Below are positions 1 to 5,519 of a stretch of 5,741 nucleotides of DNA, piece by piece. Origin of the DNA: an uncultured Clostridia bacterium. Its GTDB lineage: Bacteria > Bacillota > Clostridia > Christensenellales > UBA1242. The stretch's first letter is position 1; every line of letters starts with the position of its first letter. The stretch is from the NCBI GenBank assembly GCA_934725795.1, contig CAKVCF010000042.1, forward strand, positions 1-5,741. Direction: 5' to 3'. Both the position numbers and the translations under genes were made by a program. The notes beneath the pieces were generated by a model. The model saw only the letters and a list, made by a program, of their open reading frames with translations, was not told the DNA's origin and made no database searches.

Positions 1-2
1 AA

Positions 3-329
3 TTTGTGCCAAACAAAATGCCAAAAATTTTCAAAACCAAACAAACAGAAATTGCCAACATTTTGCCAGTTAAAAACGATGCTAATAAAAGTGAAACTGA
101 AAACACACAAACTTTAACAAATGTTGAAAACTCAAACGCTGTTCCAGTTGATGCCACAGCTACACAAATTCAAAATAGCGATTTCTTGCTTGGCAAAATT
201 TGCACCAAAGATATTTACAATTTCAACAACGAATTGCTTATCAAGGCACATGCCGTTGTGAACAAAAAGAATTTAAAAGAAATCAACCGCTTTGGCAAAT
301 TACGTGAATTAATGTTGTATTGCAAATAG
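3..329 (+). CDS. C-terminal part of a hypothetical protein with a PRC-barrel-protein-like tail (5' end outside window)
   Basis: The reading frame is open to the left edge and ends at TAG 327-329. A GTG at 6 and an ATG at 18 could start it, but neither has a Shine-Dalgarno sequence, so the gene most likely begins upstream. Counting from the GTG, residues 1-58 are low-complexity and rich in Lys, Asn, Thr and Gln, like a disordered linker. Residues 60-107 form a compact segment (FLLGKICTKDIYNFNNELLI, then a hydrophobic strand, a charged helix and FGKLRELML). From memory, this resembles the C-terminal region of small clostridial PRC-barrel-domain proteins, where LGK..KDIY...GELI...V and a final FGKL.EL recur. 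If so, the PRC barrel itself lies upstream of the window. No membrane segment is visible. The family match is an inference and the function is unknown. Confidence 0.6.
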   Translation, partial: FVPNKMPKIFKTKQTEIANILPVKNDANKSETENTQTLTNVENSNAVPVDATATQIQNSDFLLGKICTKDIYNFNNELLIKAHAVVNKKNLKEINRFGKLRELMLYCK

Positions 330-449
330 TTAAAATTAAAATAAAAATGTAATTAATCCACTAACAAACTAATTGTAAATTTAAAATTTTATTTCTTTCG
401 CGTATAAAATATTTAAGCAAAATAAAATAATTTAATTTGTAAAAATATT

Positions 450-499
450 AAAAAATTGCAAAAAAATTGTTAAAAACAACAATAAAATTGCAATTTTTT
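450..499. repeat. Nested AT-rich inverted repeat, possible weak terminator
   Basis: The outer arms AAAAAATTGC (450-459) and GCAATTTTTT (490-499) are perfect 10-bp complements. Inside them ATTGTT (466-471) and AACAAT (478-483) pair around a 6-nt loop, leaving a 6/6 internal loop between the two stems. Read on the plus strand the structure ends in six T residues, as a Rho-independent terminator would, 120 nt after the upstream stop codon. The stem is almost all A/T, so termination would be weak. In such AT-rich DNA, part of the symmetry may be chance. Confidence 0.35.
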
Positions 500-535
500 G
501 TTAATTTTATTTAATTTTTATGTTTTATAAATTTT

Positions 536-564
536 TTGCAACCGATAACAAGTCTTGTTATAAA
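536..564 (+). promoter_or_regulatory. Putative sigma-A promoter with a palindromic spacer
   Basis: A -35-like TTGCAA (536-541) is followed after exactly 17 bp by a -10-like TATAAA (559-564). Transcription would start near 571 and run rightwards towards the 3' end of the convergent ferritin-like gene. There is no protein gene to serve, so it would make a short untranslated or antisense RNA, or be inactive. The same -35 core, TTGCA, recurs in the two candidate promoters upstream of 5057 and 5520. Confidence 0.4.
545..561. promoter_or_regulatory. 17-bp palindrome, operator-like
   Basis: ATAACAAG-T-CTTGTTAT is a perfect 8-bp inverted repeat around one central base. It fills most of the promoter spacer and overlaps the first bases of the -10 hexamer, where a dimeric repressor would block RNA polymerase. 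It does not match the operator consensus I know for Fur, PerR, LexA, Rex, MntR or CtsR, so no regulator is proposed. Perfect 8-bp arms can occur by chance in AT-rich DNA. The position inside a promoter is what makes it notable. Confidence 0.35.
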
Positions 565-706
565 ATTAAAGTTCATCAAAATTTATATGTTGGCATTCAA
601 CCATAAATAAAACTGGCATACACAGAAAAACGCATACGGTTACTTTAAATTGTAAACATTTAAATTTAAAAATGCACTTTTCCACAATCTTTCAAGGTTG
701 ACAAAT

Positions 707-1222
707 CTAAATAGAAAGGAATTGAACACTATCTCTTATTGCCTTAAAAATTTCAAGATGGCGTTTTTCATCTAAAATAATTCTTGCAAACAAATCTTTT
801 AAACTTTGATTTGTAACTCTATTTATGCTGTCAGTGTACATTTTTATTGTAAGTTCTTCTGCTGCAATGTTATTGTTTAACATTTCACTCAATTTTTGCG
901 TGTAGTTAACACTACGTGTTGTGTAGTATATGCCATTTGCATCTTCATATCGTGGCATACCACCAAAAGCCGTTACTGCATGCATAAGCATATCTTGGTG
1001 CATCATTTCAACAATACCAATCTCTTCAAACACATCGGCAATATCTTTATGTGTTTTATCAGCAATAACTGATTGATAAATGTATGTAAGCACAGCTTCA
1101 AGTTCACCAACATTTGAAAATGCCAAGTTTTTTAAAACTGCAACTGTTTGCGGGTCAGTTTTTGCATCTACAATTTCTGGGTACGGTTGATTTATTTTTA
1201 CTTCAATATCTTCAAAATCCAT
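707..1222 (-). CDS. Ferritin-like di-iron protein (CotJC/rubrerythrin-like), 171 aa
   Basis: This is a four-helix-bundle protein of the ferritin-like superfamily, closest in feel to the CotJC/manganese-catalase-like and rubrerythrin-like proteins of clostridia. Members use a carboxylate-bridged dimetal centre in iron or peroxide metabolism. Likely metal ligands fall in order on four helices: E40 (GELEAVLTYIYQ), E72 and H75 (VEMMHQ), E122 or E123 (AAEELTIKMY), and E152 with H155 (DEKRHLE). A set of two ExxH-type pairs plus two lone Glu is complete, so the enzyme is probably functional. It has no rubredoxin-type CxxC tail and no signal peptide, suggesting a cytosolic protein. The ATG at 1222 is chosen because AGGAG lies 9 nt upstream; the frame stays open to 1261 but that extension contains the ribosome site. 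It stands alone, without cotJA or cotJB beside it. The exact substrate (iron, manganese, peroxide) cannot be read from the sequence. Confidence 0.88.
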   Translation of the reverse strand: MDFEDIEVKINQPYPEIVDAKTDPQTVAVLKNLAFSNVGELEAVLTYIYQSVIADKTHKDIADVFEEIGIVEMMHQDMLMHAVTAFGGMPRYEDANGIYYTTRSVNYTQKLSEMLNNNIAAEELTIKMYTDSINRVTNQSLKDLFARIILDEKRHLEIFKAIRDSVQFLSI

Positions 1223-1231
1223 TTTCACTTT

Positions 1232-1238
1232 CTCCTTT
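1232..1238 (-). promoter_or_regulatory. Ribosome binding site of the ferritin-like gene
   Basis: On the minus strand AAAGGAG precedes the ATG at 1222 by 9 nt. It decides the start: the longer in-frame reading up to 1261 would place this site inside the coding region. A GTG two codons upstream is too close to the site (3 nt) to be used well. Confidence 0.75.
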
Positions 1239-1476
1239 TTATTTCTATGTTGCCAAAACAAATTTTGTTAAAGCAAAATATATAACTACAAAATTTAAAA
1301 ATAGTTTTAATAAAAGTAAATTTGAAACAGACAAATTAAAATAAAAAATAGATTAATTTATTAAAAATTAAAATAATAAAACAAAATTATGCAAAAATTA
1401 ATATATTTTTAATATTTTTTAATAATTTTTAAAATATTTAATTTTTATTTTGCCTTTAAAAATTTTAATTAAATAT

Positions 1477-1539
1477 TTGTTAAAATAATTTTTATGTGTT
1501 AATATAAATATATACTTAAACAGAATAAGATTTTATAAT
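1477..1539 (+). promoter_or_regulatory. Candidate promoter elements for the P-type ATPase gene
   Basis: Two alternatives are visible. TTGTTA (1477-1482) and TAATAT (1500-1505) are separated by 17 bp and would give a leader of roughly 55 nt. A perfect -10 TATAAT at 1534-1539 would give a leader of about 20 nt, just covering the ribosome site, but the bases 17 bp upstream (TATACT) are a poor -35. In such AT-rich DNA, -10 matches are common by chance, so neither is secure. Confidence 0.3.
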
Positions 1540-1566
1540 AAATTTCAAATTACAAAAAGGACAAAT

Positions 1567-3993
1567 ATGTCAAACAAAAAATCACAAAAACAAAAAAACA
1601 AAACACCAAAAAATATCACTCGCTTTAATCCAAAAGTGGACACTGGTTTAACAAGTGAACAAGTGCAAAAACGCACTGAACAAAATTTGGTTAATGTTGC
1701 AAGCACAAAAACAACCAAAAGCATTTGGAGCATCATTGCCAAAAATGTTTTCACGTTTTTCAACTTAACCTGTTTGCTGGTTGCAATCGCGCTCACAATT
1801 GTTGGTGCATATAGTGATATGATGTTTATGGTTATTGTTGTTATCAACACCACTATCGGCATTGTGCAAGAAGTGCGCGCTAAAAAAACAATGGACAAGT
1901 TATCTCTCACCAACTCCAATTTTACAAAAGTTATACGTGATGGTGAGGAACAAGAGATTTACAAAACTGAAGTTGTGTTAGACGACTTATTGATTTTAAA
2001 TCCTGGCGCACAAATTGCTTGTGATAGTATTGTTGTTTCAGGCAACGTAGAAGTTAACGAAAGTTTGCTTACTGGCGAAAGTTTACCAATCAAAAAATCC
2101 AAAGGCGATAGTTTGCTTGGCGGCAGTTTCATTTCAAGCGGCACATGCGTTGCAAAAGTGAATAAGATTGGTGATGATAACTACATTGCCGAACTCAGCC
2201 AAAAGGCCAAAAAATTTAAACAAGCAAAAAGCGAATTGTTAACTTCTTTGCGTACACTTATCAAAATTATCAGCATATTTATGGTGCCTATTGCAATCCT
2301 TATGGCTTACAACAACTATAAATACTATCTTGCAAATCCAGCACAAGATTATAGTCTGCTTTATATGACAATCACCAAAACAAGTGGCTGTATTATTGCA
2401 ATGATTCCTGCAGGTATGTTCTTGCTTACATCTGTTGCTTTGGCTGTAAGCGTTGTTCGTTTGGCAAAAAAGCGCACTTTGGTGCAAGATTTATATTGTA
2501 TCGAAATGCTTGCCCGCACAGACGTGCTTTGTTTGGACAAAACTGGCACACTTACAAACGGGTCAATGAGCGTTAAAGATGTTGTGCTTCTTTCCAACAA
2601 AACTGAAAAAGATGTTGATAAAATTGTTGCAAGTATGGTAAACGCCTTCCATGACGCAAACCACACCGCCCTTGCACTTAAATCATACTTTGGCAAGCCT
2701 TGCTATTCTGCCGATAAATCAATACCATTTTCAAGCGAACGCAAATTTATGGCTTGTAAATTTAGAACAGTTGGAGCATATAAACTTGGCGCATACGAGT
2801 TTGTTATGGACAAACCAACAGCAGAATTAAAAAAACAAGCAGAAGAATATTCTTTAAGCGGCTACCGCGTGCTTTTGCTTGCTGAAAGTGATGCGAATTT
2901 TTCAGCTGCAAGTGCAAAACCAGTTGCTTTTATCTTGTTGCAAGACAACATTCGTAAAGATGCACCAAAAACCATTCAATGGTTTAAAGATAATGGTGTT
3001 GATATCAAAATTATTTCTGGCGATAACCCTGTTACGGTAAGCGAAGTTGCAAGACGTGTTGGTGTTGAAAATTATGATAAATATATCAGCCTTTACGGTT
3101 TAAGCAACACTGAAGTTATGGAAGCCGCAACAAAATATTCAATCTTTGGCCGCGTTAGTCCAGAACAAAAAGCCATTTTGGTTAAAACACTTAAAAGTCA
3201 AGGCAAAACAGTTGCCATGACTGGTGATGGCGTTAACGATATTCTTGCCCTTAAAGAAGCAGATTGTTCTATCGCAATTGCAGCTGGCAGTGATGCTGCA
3301 CGCAGCGTCAGCCAACTTGTTTTGTTGGACAGCAATTTTAGCTCTATGCCTAGCGTGGTTGCGGAAGGTCGAAGGGTTGTCAACAACATTCAAAAATCAT
3401 CTTCTCTCTTCCTTATGAAAACAATTTTTGCAATATGTATTGCTGTGTTTGTTCTTTGCCTTAACAAAACTTATCCGTTCAGCCCTATTCAGTTCACATT
3501 GCTTGAAGTATTTGTTATTGGCCTACCTTCCTTCTTCCTGGCACTGCAACCAAACACTAACAAAATTGAAGGTAAATTTTTGGTCAACATTGCAAAAACC
3601 ACCTTGCCAGCAGGTGTATGCCTAATCGCCTCAACAATTACAATGTACATCTATCAAATGTTCACTGGTATATCTACTGAAGTGTTGGTAACAATGTCAT
3701 CTCTTGCAATTCTAGCTATCGGTTTCTTGGCTTTATTCAACATGTGCAAACCTTTCAACTGGTTTAAAACTTTAATGTATTTGGCGTGCCTTGGCTTGTC
3801 AATCACTGCTGTTGTTGTTCTTTACGATTTGTTCAAATATGTTCCTCTTGCTTACCCTGACATATTGTTCCTCATTATTGTTTGTCAAACAGCTTACCCA
3901 GTTTATCTTGTTCTCTGCAAATTATGTGCCCTACCTGGCAAACACAAAAACGATAACACACAAGCGCAAAACGGCCAATCCAACCAAGATTAA
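1567..3993 (+). CDS. Cation-transporting P-type ATPase, CtpE-like, 808 aa
   Basis: This is a membrane ion pump driven by ATP through a phospho-aspartate intermediate. Motifs run in the expected order: actuator TGES at 169-172; PAGM in the fourth membrane helix at 281-284; phosphorylation site DKTGT at 324-328 (D324); FSSERK at 388-393 in the nucleotide-binding domain; SGYRVLLLA at 431-439; DNIR at 460-463; SGDNP at 484-488; FGRVSPEQK at 527-535; and hinge TGDGVND at 552-558. About ten membrane helices are expected: two near 58-103, two near 230-295 and six between 612 and 785. PAGM in place of PEGL, the IGLPSFFLALQPN stretch in helix 6 (651-663) and the short nucleotide domain resemble the CtpE-type ATPases, of which mycobacterial CtpE is described as a calcium uptake pump. 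No N-terminal CxxC metal domain or CPC motif is present, arguing against copper or zinc. ATG 1567 has AGGA 5 nt upstream. The ion is inferred, not shown. Confidence 0.92.
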   Translation: MSNKKSQKQKNKTPKNITRFNPKVDTGLTSEQVQKRTEQNLVNVASTKTTKSIWSIIAKNVFTFFNLTCLLVAIALTIVGAYSDMMFMVIVVINTTIGIVQEVRAKKTMDKLSLTNSNFTKVIRDGEEQEIYKTEVVLDDLLILNPGAQIACDSIVVSGNVEVNESLLTGESLPIKKSKGDSLLGGSFISSGTCVAKVNKIGDDNYIAELSQKAKKFKQAKSELLTSLRTLIKIISIFMVPIAILMAYNNYKYYLANPAQDYSLLYMTITKTSGCIIAMIPAGMFLLTSVALAVSVVRLAKKRTLVQDLYCIEMLARTDVLCLDKTGTLTNGSMSVKDVVLLSNKTEKDVDKIVASMVNAFHDANHTALALKSYFGKPCYSADKSIPFSSERKFMACKFRTVGAYKLGAYEFVMDKPTAELKKQAEEYSLSGYRVLLLAESDANFSAASAKPVAFILLQDNIRKDAPKTIQWFKDNGVDIKIISGDNPVTVSEVARRVGVENYDKYISLYGLSNTEVMEAATKYSIFGRVSPEQKAILVKTLKSQGKTVAMTGDGVNDILALKEADCSIAIAAGSDAARSVSQLVLLDSNFSSMPSVVAEGRRVVNNIQKSSSLFLMKTIFAICIAVFVLCLNKTYPFSPIQFTLLEVFVIGLPSFFLALQPNTNKIEGKFLVNIAKTTLPAGVCLIASTITMYIYQMFTGISTEVLVTMSSLAILAIGFLALFNMCKPFNWFKTLMYLACLGLSITAVVVLYDLFKYVPLAYPDILFLIIVCQTAYPVYLVLCKLCALPGKHKNDNTQAQNGQSNQD

Positions 3994-4000
3994 AAACTCA

Positions 4001-4021
4001 CAATTAAAAGCTATTTAATTG
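4001..4021. repeat. Perfect AT-rich dyad between convergent genes
   Basis: CAATTAAA (4001-4008) and TTTAATTG (4014-4021) pair perfectly around a 5-nt loop that contains the TAG stop of the minus-strand gene. It lies just after the ATPase stop. On the minus strand it is followed by a short T-rich stretch (TGAGTTTTTAATC), so it may act as a weak terminator for the minus gene. It lacks GC pairs, and no better minus-strand terminator is seen. Confidence 0.3.
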
Positions 4022-4919
4022 TTATATTGATAATTTTATCATCTACTATTTCAAAATCACAAATGCCCATTAGGGCATTTTTTTTGAACATAACCACACT
4101 GGTTGCACTAAGCGGAAAATATGAATCAAACTCAGGAAAAAATTGCTTTATATTTGCCTCATCAAATTTCAAAGAAGCATCCACCAAACTTGCACAATAT
4201 TTATAGTTGCCAGCAGCTAAACAATCCATAAAAATCAACGCCACAAATTTTGGTTTTAGATGCAATTCATAATCGTCAAGATAAACCAAATAAGTTTCAT
4301 CCTTGCCGTCTTTTAAATTCAGCACACGGCCATGATTTAAGCCATCACACAAGTGCTTTAAAATTTGTTGTTCACCTTTTGCAGCATTATATTCGTCATA
4401 AAAATCAGCCCACACTAAATCGGTTTTATTTAGCACAACTAAAAAATTCCTTTGTCCTTCAAAGAAAATAAAACAACAATCATTTTCAATTTCGTAGTGC
4501 GAAAACTTTATTCCTTCAACCTGCTTGTTAACAACCTGTTTGCCAGCAAAGTTCACCATTAACCTTTCACCAAGCAAAACATAAATTTGCTTATTGTCAA
4601 ATTCAAAGCACCTAAAATCTTGTTCACACTTGCAAGCAAAAAACAAAAATAAATATTTGTCCGCTCCGTTTTGCACTAGTTGACCATTGCAGTTATTGCC
4701 TAAATCGCAGCCACAATTTTTATCAACTGAAAATTTGTCTTTTGTGGCAAAGCCTAAAAAAAGTGCATAAAAATTTGTATAGAGCGGTGTTTGATTTTTA
4801 CCTAAACACAAAACAGGCCTATCTTCTAAATCGGTTAACTGATAAGGCACATTGGCTTTCAGTTTTATAGGCTTATCTAAATTCAATTCACAGTCCACAT
4901 TCACAATCAAATAGTTCAT
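4011..4919 (-). CDS. Cys-rich hypothetical protein, 302 aa
   Basis: I do not recognise this protein. It is soluble-looking, with many beta-type hydrophobic strands and 14 cysteines. Two copies of the pattern CxCx5C occur at C69-C71-C77 and C96-C98-C104, 27 residues apart, which could hold a metal, but no known zinc family is evident. The C-terminal third (about 222-302: KPKFVALIFMDCLAAGNYKY, then FPEFDSYFPL and a strand pair ending in IINITIK) looks like an NTF2-like fold by helix and strand order, which is only an impression. ATG 4919 is taken as start, although no ribosome site precedes it. The frame is open to a TTG at 4958, which would add 13 mostly hydrophobic residues (LCLLFINIS), with only a weak AGAG upstream. 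The gene converges on the ATPase gene with a 17-bp gap, and its 3' end contains the terminator of that gene. Confidence 0.75.
   Translation of the reverse strand: MNYLIVNVDCELNLDKPIKLKANVPYQLTDLEDRPVLCLGKNQTPLYTNFYALFLGFATKDKFSVDKNCGCDLGNNCNGQLVQNGADKYLFLFFACKCEQDFRCFEFDNKQIYVLLGERLMVNFAGKQVVNKQVEGIKFSHYEIENDCCFIFFEGQRNFLVVLNKTDLVWADFYDEYNAAKGEQQILKHLCDGLNHGRVLNLKDGKDETYLVYLDDYELHLKPKFVALIFMDCLAAGNYKYCASLVDASLKFDEANIKQFFPEFDSYFPLSATSVVMFKKNALMGICDFEIVDDKIINITIK
4061..4085 (+). terminator. Rho-independent terminator of the ATPase mRNA
   Basis: AAATGCCC (4061-4068) and GGGCATTT (4073-4080) form a perfect 8-bp stem with an ATTA loop, and eight consecutive T residues end at 4085. It lies 68 nt after the ATPase stop codon and is oriented for plus-strand transcripts. 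On the minus strand it would be preceded, not followed, by the homopolymer, so it should not stop the opposing gene. It lies inside the coding sequence of the minus gene, where it encodes about KKNALMGI. Confidence 0.85.
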
Positions 4920-4977
4920 ACTTATATTTATGAACAATAAGCACAAAATTTCACACAAACTTTAAACTCTTATCCTG

Positions 4978-5006
4978 TTGCAACAAATTACAAATTTAGG
5001 CATATT
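4978..5006 (+). promoter_or_regulatory. Putative promoter for the coiled-coil gene at 5057
   Basis: TTGCAA (4978-4983), a 17-bp spacer and CATATT (5001-5006) face right, giving a start near 5013 and a leader of about 44 nt. The -35 hexamer is the same as that of the candidate at 536 and differs by one base from that at 5479. A second -10-like CATAAT at 5024-5029 has no good partner. For the minus gene on the other side of this short divergent region I find no convincing promoter. Confidence 0.35.
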
Positions 5007-5056
5007 AAGCCAATATTCTGCACCATAATAATTTAAAACTTGGGGAAAATATTTTT

Positions 5057-5347
5057 ATGATTAAAGACGAACAAAACAACAACCCAAAACAACAATGCAG
5101 TGTGCACGTTATGCCACCGCCAATTTCGGACGAAGACATTAACGCCCTTTTTGCTGGCATTGTTAGCATCATGAAAAGAAAAATTGAACTTGAAACAAAA
5201 GCACAAGTTATCAACACACAATCTTATTGTGAAAAACTTTTGGCAGAATTGAAAGCAAAACAAGCTGAATGCAACCGCCTTAAAAATGAAATCTTGCATT
5301 TAAAAAGTTTGATTGCAAACAGTGAAAACACTACACAAAATTTTTAA
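5057..5347 (+). CDS. Small coiled-coil hypothetical protein, 96 aa
   Basis: I do not recognise this protein. Residues 1-22 are Asn, Gln and Pro rich and probably flexible. Residues 24-40 (SDEDINALFAGIVSIMK) look like a short amphipathic helix. Residues about 43-88 form a charged helix with a heptad pattern: L65, C72, I79 and I86 at one core position and L61, K68, L75 and L82 at the other. This predicts a parallel coiled-coil dimer. There is no signal peptide or membrane segment. The start ATG is preceded by GGGGA about 10 nt upstream, a usable but widely spaced ribosome site. It is a single-gene unit, divergent from the 4011-4919 gene and followed by a weak hairpin. The length, clear start and stop and promoter-like upstream region support a real gene. 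Function is unknown; a structural or adaptor role is only a guess from the coiled coil. Confidence 0.7.
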   Translation: MIKDEQNNNPKQQCSVHVMPPPISDEDINALFAGIVSIMKRKIELETKAQVINTQSYCEKLLAELKAKQAECNRLKNEILHLKSLIANSENTTQNF

Positions 5348-5394
5348 TTTTACATCAAACGTGAATTTACAAATGTTACAAAATTTTTAATAAT

Positions 5395-5417
5395 TTTTGC
5401 AAAATATGCAAAATTTT
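5395..5417 (+). terminator. Weak AT-rich hairpin after the coiled-coil gene
   Basis: TTTTGCA (5395-5401) and TGCAAAA (5407-5413) form a 7-bp stem with an AAATA loop, followed by TTTT and then AATAAAAAA. It begins 48 nt after the TAA at 5345-5347, a suitable place to end that transcript. Only two GC pairs and a short T run make it a weak call. Confidence 0.35.
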
Positions 5418-5478
5418 AATAAAAAAGTGTAAAAAATAACGTTTTGTCAAGAATTTTCAACAAATTTTTCAAATTCGT

Positions 5479-5507
5479 TTGCATAAACAATTTAAAATTG
5501 TTATATT
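5479..5507 (+). promoter_or_regulatory. Putative promoter for the gene at 5520
   Basis: TTGCAT (5479-5484), a 17-bp spacer and TATATT (5502-5507, five of six consensus bases) face right. Transcription would start near 5514, only about six bases before the ATG at 5520, so the message would be nearly leaderless. The spacer contains the perfect dyad ACAATTT-A-AAATTGT at 5487-5501, immediately upstream of the -10, which could be an operator or AT-rich chance. Confidence 0.45.
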
Positions 5508-5519
5508 CTTTTTATAAGT

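Larger units (their letters stand above)
330..706. other. Intergenic region, 377 bp, no protein gene
   Basis: The stretch lies between the TAG of the first gene and the TAG of the convergent ferritin-like gene. Positions 330-449 are AT-rich with no GC hairpin. Positions 450-499 hold a nested AT inverted repeat. Positions 536-564 hold a promoter-like pair of hexamers facing right, with a 17-bp palindrome in its spacer. Positions 565-706 have somewhat more GC and no coding frame beyond a seven-codon ATG frame at 587-610 without a ribosome site. A weak A/T hairpin is at 644-664 (TTTAAAT / ATTTAAA, 7-nt loop). The region is longer than two convergent genes need, so it could hold a small untranslated RNA, but this is not shown. 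Confidence 0.5.
1223..1566. other. Divergent intergenic region, extremely AT-rich, 344 bp
   Basis: This stretch separates the minus-strand ferritin-like gene from the plus-strand ATPase gene and should hold both promoters. Most of 1300-1560 is A/T only, with many short A and T tracts that could bend the DNA. For the ATPase, a weak pair TTGTTA (1477-1482), 17 bp, TAATAT (1500-1505) is present. A perfect TATAAT also lies at 1534-1539, but without a recognisable -35. For the ferritin-like gene I find only poor matches on the minus strand. No GC hairpin, riboswitch-like structure or coding frame is evident. Confidence 0.5.

Noticed and set aside
587..610. Seven-codon ATG reading frame (MLAFNHK) downstream of the orphan promoter
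   Set aside because: It has no ribosome site and is too short to separate from chance.
698..703. Perfect -35 consensus TTGACA on the plus strand
   Set aside because: The bases 16-18 bp downstream (around ATTGAA) do not resemble a -10, and it would read antisense into the ferritin-like gene.
1114..1344. Open frame of 76 codons on the plus strand
   Set aside because: It is the complement of the start of the ferritin-like gene and its ribosome site, with a low-complexity tail and no ribosome site of its own.
1262..1566. Possible replication origin or centromere-like AT element
   Set aside because: There are no DnaA-box cluster, no iterated repeats and no replication genes nearby; A/T content alone is not evidence.
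1545..1919. Minus-strand frame of 124 codons rich in Leu, Val and Phe
   Set aside because: It is the complement of the ATPase N-terminus; the opposite frame carries all the conserved ATPase motifs.
3139..3393. Overlapping minus-strand frames within the ATPase hinge region
   Set aside because: They are mirror frames of the strongly conserved TGDGVND region, with no promoter or ribosome site.
5005..5299. Two overlapping minus-strand frames opposite the coiled-coil gene
   Set aside because: Their Cys/Phe-rich translations are typical of the complement of Lys/Gln-rich codons. The plus frame has the coherent heptad pattern and the promoter.
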